DNA of 64,000 bases from Roseburia sp. 499. Its GTDB lineage: Bacteria > Bacillota > Clostridia > Lachnospirales > Lachnospiraceae. Where the stretch lies: NCBI RefSeq assembly GCF_001940225.2, contig NZ_CP135164.1, positions 3,038,001-3,102,000 of the forward strand. The letters run 5' to 3'. Each line of letters opens with the position of its first letter. The stretch's first letter is position 1. The notes below the pieces were generated by a model. The model saw only the letters and a list, made by a program, of their open reading frames with translations, was not told where the DNA came from and did not search any database. Positions 53,494-64,000 of this stretch are shown here, one piece after another. A program made the position numbers and the translations under genes.

Positions 53494-54816
53494 TCAACAA
53501 TTACACTTTAAAGGTAATGTTACCACTGTCCTAAAGCAGGAATCTTCCACTCCCCATTGAAAAGTCCCATGATTTTTTTCCACCGTTTCCTTTACGTTTC
53601 TTAATCCAATTCCATGATTCTTTTTGTCCTTCTTGGTGGTTTTTGGCAAGTCTCCTTTTATTTCTTCCGTCTGCTTTGAAATACTATTGGAAATCTCCAT
53701 CTGGAACGCCTGCTGACCGGAGTTTACCTTTATCTTCAGATACTTTCCGCTCTCACTCGGTTTCTTTAATTCCTCTACACTATTCTTAATCAGATTGGAA
53801 AAAATGGTACACAACTCTACATCACTGATAGAAAGCTCCTTGGTCAAACAACCTGTAACCTTTACTTCCACCTCTTCATCCAACATTTGTACATAATAAT
53901 TTAAAAAAGAATCTATGATGGTATTTCCAACACTGTAACATTTCTGCTGAATTTTTACAATATTTCCCTGCATCTCCTCCACATAATCTGCAACCGGCTC
54001 CACTTGCCCCTTCTTCGTCAACTCTCCCAGTGCAATTAAATGATTCATTACATCATGACGAAATCTTCTGGTATCTTCCTCCTTTGCCAACATCGCCTCA
54101 TAATAATTTTTCTGTGTATCTTTTAATGTCTTTTCCATTTCCAGATACTTTTTCATCTTTTTATTCATATCATTGACATAAATAATAAACACGGCAAGCG
54201 CTATCATACTAAAAAGAAAAATAACAGTTAATATCTGCACCTTCTTGGTAAGTATAGGGTCATTTATTCCCTCCGCAAAATAGGCCAGTCCACTTACCGT
54301 CGCTGGTAAAGCTATCATCATAACCGCAATACAAAGATATAACATTGCCTTTGTTATCAACTGAAATATTCTATTATCTTTCATCCATCTTTTTTTCTTT
54401 ACCCCACAAATCGCTAATAATATAGAAATAGATATCAGATTATTGATAATCCAATTTATTTCTTGAGGCACTTTTTCAAGAAACATCCTGTCCTCTAATA
54501 TTTCTAACACCATTCCAATAGCAGAATCCGCAGTAATTAGTATGACCCATATTGCCAGTATATGTAAGATTCTTCTTTTTATCGGCTCATTCGCAACAAC
54601 CACCAATGTAATAATGATACCAGGTATCAAGTTATAAGATAACGCAATTAAATCTTCCGTCTGTTGAATCCCTGTCATTAACACAATCAACCACAAACCA
54701 AATGCAACTCCCACAAACCATTTTCTGCGTAATTTTGTTTCAAACAAAACATATAATAGTAACGAATATTTTACCAGTTCCAATACGAAATCAAATGCTA
54801 AGACCAGCTTCATCAT
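53494..54816 (-). CDS. GHKL sensor histidine kinase, AgrC-like
   Basis: A 440-residue kinase with about six N-terminal membrane helices (1-220), a coiled-coil linker (MNKKMKKYLEMEKTLKDTQ), the AgrC-type His box DTRRFRHDVMNHL, and a GHKL ATPase domain with IFSNLIKNSVEEL and KNHGIGLRNVKET. Multi-helix sensors of this kind detect peptide pheromones. It starts 8 bases after the LytTR regulator stop (AAGGAG upstream) and is followed by the 20-residue peptide gene. No AgrB-like processing protease is adjacent. Confidence 0.9.
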   Translation of the reverse strand: MMKLVLAFDFVLELVKYSLLLYVLFETKLRRKWFVGVAFGLWLIVLMTGIQQTEDLIALSYNLIPGIIITLVVVANEPIKRRILHILAIWVILITADSAIGMVLEILEDRMFLEKVPQEINWIINNLISISILLAICGVKKKRWMKDNRIFQLITKAMLYLCIAVMMIALPATVSGLAYFAEGINDPILTKKVQILTVIFLFSMIALAVFIIYVNDMNKKMKKYLEMEKTLKDTQKNYYEAMLAKEEDTRRFRHDVMNHLIALGELTKKGQVEPVADYVEEMQGNIVKIQQKCYSVGNTIIDSFLNYYVQMLDEEVEVKVTGCLTKELSISDVELCTIFSNLIKNSVEELKKPSESGKYLKIKVNSGQQAFQMEISNSISKQTEEIKGDLPKTTKKDKKNHGIGLRNVKETVEKNHGTFQWGVEDSCFRTVVTLPLKCNC

Positions 54817-54824
54817 ATGTCTCC

Positions 54825-55523
54825 TTATCTATAGTTTACATCAAACATAATGTAAGCTTTTTCAAATTCCTTTTTCTTTCTTACGGAAACCCTTATTTCT
54901 ACTGCTCCAATCTGAATGACTCCGTTTTTATATGTATCAATATATCTCATATTTACAATACACTGCTTATTTACCCGAAAAAACAGCCTGTCATCCAATG
55001 CTGTTTCCAATTCCTTCAGCGAGGTTTCCTTGCGAAATACACCTTCCTTCAAGATAAATTCAACAGAACTGTCCATAGCCTCCACATACAGAATCTCGTT
55101 CTGACAAAAAGTATATGCCACCCGTTCCCGATATACTTCTATCTTTTCCATTCCAACCCGTGTCTGGAGCGCATCCTCTAACGCCTCTCGAACTTCATTC
55201 TTTTGAAAGGGCTTGGTCACAAAGCGAAATGCATTTATCTTAAATGCTTCTTTAAAGCGGTCCTGTCTGCTTGTCGCCATAATAATCTTGCAGTCTAAAT
55301 TCTGCTTTTGAATTCTGTTTCCAATTTCAATTCCATCCAACCCCGGCATCTCGATATCAAGAAATAGGACATCCAAACTCTCTACTTCTTCCAATAGCTT
55401 TTCACCGCAATCAAAGGTTGCAATCTGTCCCTCTTCTTCTAATTCGTCCAGACATTGTTCTACTAATGTTCCCAATACGCTTAATACAATCTTTTCATCA
55501 TCACAAATCCCAATTTTTATCAT
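54825..55523 (-). CDS. LytTR-family response regulator, AgrA-like
   Basis: A 232-residue regulator: receiver domain with ICDDEK (residues 5-10), phospho-Asp in VLFLDIEMPGLDG (about 60), KPF; then a LytTR DNA-binding domain (about 135-232) with EILYVEAMDSSVEFI, FFRVNKQCIVNMRYID and VSVRKKKEFEKAY. The start at 55523 (GGAGAG upstream) gives the usual MIKIGICDDEK N terminus; the longer frame to 55562 is rejected. It begins the regulator-kinase-peptide operon. Confidence 0.9.
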   Translation of the reverse strand: MIKIGICDDEKIVLSVLGTLVEQCLDELEEEGQIATFDCGEKLLEEVESLDVLFLDIEMPGLDGIEIGNRIQKQNLDCKIIMATSRQDRFKEAFKINAFRFVTKPFQKNEVREALEDALQTRVGMEKIEVYRERVAYTFCQNEILYVEAMDSSVEFILKEGVFRKETSLKELETALDDRLFFRVNKQCIVNMRYIDTYKNGVIQIGAVEIRVSVRKKKEFEKAYIMFDVNYR

Positions 55524-55640
55524 ATGCGATATTCTCTCCGATTTCTTCCCCTCGAAGCACAATAATTTTAATTATATATTATATTGCAAAAACTGGGTTT
55601 TGTACATGGTATTGGGTGAAAATTTTTTATAAGGTTAGAA

Positions 55641-55663
55641 CAAAGAGTGCTTTGCACTCTTTG
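55641..55663. terminator. Perfect hairpin between atpC and agr-like operon
   Basis: CAAAGAGTGC-TTT-GCACTCTTTG has a 10-bp stem without a T-run. It is separate from the atpC terminator and may add to insulation. Confidence 0.5.
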
Positions 55664-55675
55664 CGCGCTTAAATT

Positions 55676-55713
55676 AAAAAGAAGCTTCTTCCCATCTGGG
55701 ATAGAAGCTTCTT
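55676..55713 (-). terminator. Terminator of the ATP synthase operon
   Basis: AAGAAGCTTCT (55679-55689) pairs with AGAAGCTTCTT (55703-55713), with an inner CCCA/TGGG, and ends in TTTTT on the minus strand, just after the atpC stop. Confidence 0.88.
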
Positions 55714-55718
55714 CTCTT

Positions 55719-56126
55719 TTATCTCTTAATATCAATTCGAACCAATGCCTTCTTCAATGCAATCTCTGCACGGGCAACATCAATTTCTGCCGCATGATTA
55801 TGAAGTCTCTCTTCCGCACGGGAGCGAGATGCTTCTGCACGCGCAACATCGATTTCTTCGGGCCATTCTGCAATTTCTGCCAAAAAGGTTACCTTGTCCG
55901 GTAAAATTTCCACAAATCCTGCATGAATTGCCGCTTCTTTCTTTCCTTCTGCCTCTGTAATGGTTACGATTCCCGGAGCCAGTACAGCGGTCAGAGGGAT
56001 GTGGTGCTTATAGACACCCATTTCCCCCTCGGTAGATGTGAACTCTACCATGGAGGCTTCTCCTTCGTAAAACTTACGGTCAGGAGTTATAATTTCCAAC
56101 CGGAAAAATTTGTTTTCCTCTGCCAT
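55719..56126 (-). CDS. atpC: ATP synthase epsilon subunit
   Basis: A 135-residue F1 epsilon subunit: N-terminal beta sandwich (FRLEIITPDRKFYEGEASMVEFTSTEGEMGVYKHHIPL, GFVEILPDKVTFLAE) and C-terminal helix-turn-helix rich in Ala/Arg/Glu (ARAEASRSRAEERL) that can block rotation. Last gene of the operon, 11 bases after atpD. Confidence 0.95.
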   Translation of the reverse strand: MAEENKFFRLEIITPDRKFYEGEASMVEFTSTEGEMGVYKHHIPLTAVLAPGIVTITEAEGKKEAAIHAGFVEILPDKVTFLAEIAEWPEEIDVARAEASRSRAEERLHNHAAEIDVARAEIALKKALVRIDIKR

Positions 56127-56137
56127 TTGTCCACCCC

Positions 56138-58404
<2,267 letters not shown>

Positions 58405-58422
58405 ATCTTTTCACCACCTGTT

Positions 58423-60478
<2,056 letters not shown>

Positions 60479-60491
<13 letters not shown>

Positions 60492-60997
60492 GTACTCTCA
60501 CCTATTTCCTTTAATGTCTCTTCTACCAAAGCATCCTGTACCGATGTGTCAATGGAAGCTGATACAACTTTTCCTGCCATCATGGATGCAATAGAAATCA
60601 TTTCCTGCTTTGCCTCATCCATAACACGCTTCTTCTCCAACACTGCTTCTTCGTTGGCGCGCTTTATGATACGGGCTGCCTCTTCCTTCGCTTCGTCTAT
60701 AATTCTTGCTTCGTTTTTCAAAGCCTTCTGACGAGCCTCACTTAAAATTTCCTCGGCCTCTTTTTCCACACCTTTGAGCTTTGCATCATATTCTTCCTTT
60801 AATGCAGTTGCATCTTTTCTGTCCTTATTGGCCATGTCAATATCGTTCTTAATACGTTCCTGTCTGTCTTTTAACATCTTACGTGCCGGATTAAACAGCA
60901 GATAAGACATCATGGTAAACAGAAACAGAACTGCCAATGCCAAAAGTATGGTGTCATGTAAAAGCTGAGGATCTAAGCCAAATATTCTTGGTTCCAA
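60479..60997 (-). CDS. atpF: ATP synthase b subunit
   Basis: A 172-residue peripheral-stalk subunit: one N-terminal membrane helix (about 14-34, LLHDTILLALAVLFLFTMMS) then a long charged helix (KMLKDRQERIKNDIDMANKDRKDA to the end). Overlaps atpH by 13 bases. Confidence 0.95.
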
Positions 60998-61019
60998 GGC
61001 TTGTCCTCCTTTCCGTTGC

Positions 61020-61298
<279 letters not shown>

Positions 61299-61316
61299 TT
61301 ATTTTGTTTTTAATTT

Positions 61317-62051
61317 TTACTCTTCTTCTCCCATCTGATTGCTGATATAAGTCATAGTCAGCATACAGAATACGTAGGTTTGGATACAGCCGGAAAAAAC
61401 ATCAAAATATGCATGCAGTACTCCCGGCCAGAAGTACGCAAACTTAGCTAACAACGCATAGACCAATGCCATGATAATGGTCCCGGACAAAACGTTTGCA
61501 AACAAACGCAATGATAATGAAATCGGCACTGCAACCTCACTAATCAAATTGATTGGAAACCATATCGGCAGCCAGGGCGGCAATGGAGAACACATATCCT
61601 TCCATATCTCCTTCGGCTTGTTATACTTAAACTGCACGAAGTGGATAATACAGAAGGTCATCAATGCCAGCGGCAATGTTACGCCATAATCTGCTGTTGG
61701 CGGTCTTAGACCAAACAGACCTGAAATATTGCTGAGCAGAATAAATATAAAAACGGTTCCCACGTAATTGACAAAATTGTTGCCTTTTTTGCCCATAACA
61801 CCTCGAACCATACCGTCCAGTTTTTCCACAACAAGTTCTACTACATTCTGAAATCCCGTCGGTACTTCAGATGCATGCTTCATTGCTCTGTTCGCTGCAA
61901 AAGCAAATCCCAGCATAATTAGCATAACAATCAGAACACATACATGAGTTGTCGTAATCCAAAAGGTATGTCCGAATAATTTGTAGGAAAATAAACCTTC
62001 AATATAAATATCTACATCCGCACCAGCTGCCAGCAAAATTGAACTATTCAC
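61317..62051 (-). CDS. atpB: ATP synthase a subunit
   Basis: A 244-residue membrane subunit that forms the ion half-channels with the c ring. The essential Arg is in SLSLRLFANVLSGTIIM; other conserved parts are FVNYVGTVFIFILLSNISGLF and FPINLISEVAVPISL. Five to six helices. 39 bases before atpE. Confidence 0.95.
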   Translation of the reverse strand: MNSSILLAAGADVDIYIEGLFSYKLFGHTFWITTTHVCVLIVMLIMLGFAFAANRAMKHASEVPTGFQNVVELVVEKLDGMVRGVMGKKGNNFVNYVGTVFIFILLSNISGLFGLRPPTADYGVTLPLALMTFCIIHFVQFKYNKPKEIWKDMCSPLPPWLPIWFPINLISEVAVPISLSLRLFANVLSGTIIMALVYALLAKFAYFWPGVLHAYFDVFSGCIQTYVFCMLTMTYISNQMGEEE

Positions 62052-62084
62052 GCTCTCACCTCCTTTAATTCGCTTGATTAATCA

Positions 62085-62510
62085 CTACCCGATTTTGTCC
62101 GCAGACAATTCTCCTTTTCTCCTCGCGTATTTTGTGATGAATTTATGTGTAAAAGGCTGTAGATAGGCTGCTACCTTCAGTCCCATTACTCCGATGAACA
62201 TGGTAATCAGATTACCTAAATCAAAAATACCTGTAACTGCAAATGCAACTACGACACCAATATATCGTATCGCTGAAAACAGGGCACTCTTTCTGGATGC
62301 CCCCTTTTCCGATGCCAATTCTACAGTATCTAAAATCACAACCGCCATATTGACAGCCATAAGACCTGCTACTACTATTCCAAACCACAAACCTGTGCTA
62401 TAACGCAATCTGTCTTCCACAAACCACACACCCGTAAACTGTATTACCAATCCATACAGAACCAGCTCCAGTATCAGTTCCGGCAATACCGGATTAATCC
62501 TTTTTAACAT
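62085..62510 (-). CDS. AtpI-like ATP synthase accessory membrane protein
   Basis: A 141-residue protein with four hydrophobic helices (PELILELVLYGLVIQFTGVWF, WFGIVVAGLMAVNMAVVIL, IRYIGVVVAFAVTGIF, NLITMFIGVMGLKVAAYL), the layout of AtpI/subunit I, which assists c-ring assembly. AGGAAAGGAAG before 62510 sets the start, overlapping the previous gene by 17 bases; the longer frame to 62588 is an out-of-frame extension into it. Family assignment is by position and topology. Confidence 0.75.
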   Translation of the reverse strand: MLKRINPVLPELILELVLYGLVIQFTGVWFVEDRLRYSTGLWFGIVVAGLMAVNMAVVILDTVELASEKGASRKSALFSAIRYIGVVVAFAVTGIFDLGNLITMFIGVMGLKVAAYLQPFTHKFITKYARRKGELSADKIG

Positions 62511-62751
62511 GATTCTGCTTCCTTTCCTCTTTTTGCTGATATATCTTTTTGGCCATTTTGTGTACATTCTGGAATCCTGCCAATGCACCCATGAAAAATA
62601 ATGGTATTACAATCCAATCCATGTCAAAACGCTTCCCGATATATACACCGGCCAACGAACACATAAAAATAGGCACCAACATGTTAATTCCAAATTGCGT
62701 AATTAGAACCAGAGACTGATATACGCTTCTTTTGTATTTCACATGCGGCAC
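62494..62751 (-). CDS. AtpZ/AtpI-type small membrane protein
   Basis: An 85-residue two-helix protein (SLVLITQFGINMLVPIFMCSLAGVYIG and WIVIPLFFMGALAGFQNVHKM) with a basic tail, the AtpZ pattern: members lead F0F1 operons and are proposed to help Mg2+/Ca2+ movement or assembly with AtpI. AGGAGG precedes the ATG. First gene of the ATP synthase operon. Confidence 0.85.
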   Translation of the reverse strand: MPHVKYKRSVYQSLVLITQFGINMLVPIFMCSLAGVYIGKRFDMDWIVIPLFFMGALAGFQNVHKMAKKIYQQKEERKQNHVKKD

Positions 62752-62774
62752 CTCCTATTACTTTTATATTATTT

Positions 62775-62803
62775 ATTATATCTACTTTTCGACAAAATGT
62801 CCA
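62775..62803 (-). promoter_or_regulatory. Promoter of the ATP synthase operon
   Basis: On the minus strand TGGACA (62798-62803), 17 bp, TATAAT (62775-62780), about 23 bases before the first start codon. Confidence 0.8.
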
Positions 62804-62885
62804 TTCCTTCCGGCAACTTTCCGAAAAATGTTTTTAGTCAATTTTTTCCATTTGCAACCAAAGTGCACAACTACTGCTGTTTCCG

Positions 62886-62926
62886 CAAAAAAGAGTAACC
62901 AAATATTTTTCTCTTCTGGTTACTCT
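62886..62926 (-). terminator. Terminator of the dCMP deaminase gene
   Basis: AGAGTAACCA (62892-62901) pairs with TGGTTACTCT (62917-62926) and is followed on the minus strand by TTTTTT. Confidence 0.85.
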
Positions 62927-62944
62927 TTCCATTCCACACTATTA

Positions 62945-63430
62945 TTATACTGTTATTTTAATTTCTTTTCCAGTCCGCTCATATCGATAAAACTTCACTC
63001 CAGCAGCCTTAAACATTCGCTTGGACGCAATCACGGATGGCGCATCTTTATACTTATCATCATCATATATAACGGTTTTTATTCCCGCCTGAATAATTGC
63101 CTTGGCACACTCATTACACGGAAACAAGGACACATACATTTTGGCACCTTCCAGACTTCCGCCCCGATAGTTCAATATCGCATTCAACTCACTGTGGGTC
63201 GTATAAAAATATTTATTCTGCAAAGGTTCTCCTTCTCTCGCCCATGGAAATTCATCATCGGAACACCCTATTGGAAACCCATTATATCCCATAGATAAAA
63301 TCTTATTATCGGGACTTACAATACATGCTCCCACTTGGGTATTGGGGTCTTTAGAACGCATTCCCGACAAAAGGGCAACCCCCATAAAATATTCATCCCA
63401 GGAAATATAATCCTCACGCTTCTGACTCAT
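62945..63430 (-). CDS. dCMP deaminase (ComEB-like)
   Basis: A 161-residue zinc deaminase that turns dCMP into dUMP for thymidylate synthesis. The zinc site is HSELNAIL (HxE) and PCNECAK (PCxxC), with DPNTQVGACIV and GYNGFPIGCSDD upstream. GAGGAAG before 63430 fixes the start, overlapping the phosphatase gene by 17 bases. Confidence 0.94.
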   Translation of the reverse strand: MSQKREDYISWDEYFMGVALLSGMRSKDPNTQVGACIVSPDNKILSMGYNGFPIGCSDDEFPWAREGEPLQNKYFYTTHSELNAILNYRGGSLEGAKMYVSLFPCNECAKAIIQAGIKTVIYDDDKYKDAPSVIASKRMFKAAGVKFYRYERTGKEIKITV

Positions 63431-63896
63431 TCTCTTCCTCGTTTCCTTCATTAATCAAACTTACCAATTTCTTAATCGTCTTATTGAGTGTTTCATAGCA
63501 TAGTCCATAAGACTGCAACGGCCCTCCATACGGATTGATAATTTCTAATTCATCTCCGGTAAGCTCTGTCAAAACCTCAAGTTCCATTCCTTCCGGCAAT
63601 TCATAAGATTCTATAATCTTTTGCTTTTGTGCCTCTCCCATGGCTATAATCAGATTCTCCGGCTCCAAATCTTCTTGTTCCAGTTGTCGCGACATCTGAT
63701 TCTCCCCATTAATTCCATTACTAATCAATACAGCCTCCGCTTTTTGATTTAAAGGCTCCGGAAAAAGAACTACCAGTCCTCTGCTTTCAATCTCCAGCGG
63801 GTATTTTATCATATACTCTTTCATAATTGCTTCTGCCATAGGTGCTCGTGCAGTTCCGCTGTCACATACAAAAATAATTTTCTTGTATTTTTTCAT
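63414..63896 (-). CDS. Low-molecular-weight protein phosphatase family protein
   Basis: A 160-residue LMW-PTP fold protein. The P-loop that normally reads C-x4-CRS reads CDSGTARAPMAEA, so the nucleophilic Cys is present with Arg at the expected distance (C-x5-R), but the second Cys is replaced. The Asp loop near the C terminus, usually DP, reads NPYGG. Members in Sua5 operons include arginine phosphatases such as YwlE. GGAAGG before 63896 decides the start. Confidence 0.82.
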   Translation of the reverse strand: MKKYKKIIFVCDSGTARAPMAEAIMKEYMIKYPLEIESRGLVVLFPEPLNQKAEAVLISNGINGENQMSRQLEQEDLEPENLIIAMGEAQKQKIIESYELPEGMELEVLTELTGDELEIINPYGGPLQSYGLCYETLNKTIKKLVSLINEGNEEENESEA

Positions 63897-63912
63897 TCTG
63901 CTTCCTTCCATT

Positions 63913-64000
63913 CTACACTTCAATTACCTGATGTCCTGCTGCTTTTAACATGCGGTTCATGATAGCTTGTCCTATTCTGGGTGTGGAAAAGCTTTCCGAA
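63913..64000 (-). CDS. C-terminal end of a Sua5/YrdC-type threonylcarbamoyl-AMP synthase
   Basis: Only the last 28 codons are visible: SESFSTPRIGQAIMNRMLKAAGHQ then VIEV and stop. The IGxAIMNRMLKAA pattern is like the Sua5 C-terminal domain end, and Sua5 commonly sits before an LMW-PTP gene, 16 bases here. The main part lies beyond the window, so the call leans on context. Confidence 0.5.
   Translation of the reverse strand, partial: SESFSTPRIGQAIMNRMLKAAGHQVIEV

Noticed and set aside
55591..55620. Direct repeats ACTGGGTTTT / ATTGGGTGAA before the LytTR regulator as its own binding sites
   Set aside because: Spacing is 19 bp and the match to LytTR cores is poor; not enough to call.

Overview
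The window is chromosomal DNA from a low-GC Gram-positive anaerobe, most likely a spore-forming, possibly motile Lachnospiraceae-type Clostridia. The reasons are AT-rich intergenic DNA, strong AGGAGG ribosome sites, T-box leaders on aminoacyl-tRNA synthetase genes, spoIID and spoIIQ, [FeFe]-hydrogenase maturases HydE and HydG, an ATP synthase c subunit with a Na+-type ligand pattern, and CheW, MCP, GGDEF and HD-GYP signalling genes. No rRNA, tRNA or CRISPR was seen. The genus is inference.

Layout. 1-1.3 kb: 3' part of an IS1634-type transposase. 1.5-5 kb: cheW, DEAD-box helicase, hemolysin III, GIY-YIG protein. 5-7.3 kb: spoIID and spoIIQ separated by a 425-bp giant palindrome (5891-6315); spoIIQ has a sigma-F-like promoter. 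7.3-10.6 kb: alpha/beta hydrolase, then the paired radical-SAM and DUF4130-type putative DNA repair/modification genes. 10.6-18.4 kb: MCP, rsmA, tatD, TPR-GGDEF protein, and metG with a Met T-box. 18.4-22.3 kb: zinc-ribbon protein, Ca2+/Na+ antiporter and mntP. The probable yybP-ykoY Mn2+ riboswitch and promoter of mntP are now cut off from it by a 1.73-kb IS with a 13-14 bp target duplication. 22.3-26.3 kb: phoR, phoB and a Na+/Pi cotransporter gene headed by an 11-bp-periodic Pho box. 26.3-38 kb: two AI-2E-type permeases, tyrS with a Tyr T-box and an extra folded leader, glgB, a TPR-AAA protein, aconitase.

38-49.4 kb: lipoprotein plus large two-component system, coiled-coil protein, ydbS/ydbT PH-domain pair, HD-GYP protein, hydG and hydE with a hairpin over the hydE ribosome site. 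49.6-53.1 kb: DUF362 ferredoxin protein, amidohydrolase, VanZ-like protein, with hairpins and a micro-ORF between the first two. 53.1-55.5 kb: an agr-like operon of LytTR regulator, GHKL kinase and a 20-residue peptide gene. 55.7-62.8 kb: complete F-type ATP synthase operon. 62.9-64 kb: dCMP deaminase, low-molecular-weight phosphatase and the 3' end of a Sua5-type gene.

Best candidates for something new are the RR-HK-micropeptide operon without an AgrB-like processor, the spoIID/spoIIQ palindrome, the IS-split manganese riboswitch, the folded block after the tyrS T-box, and the leader hairpin at hydE.
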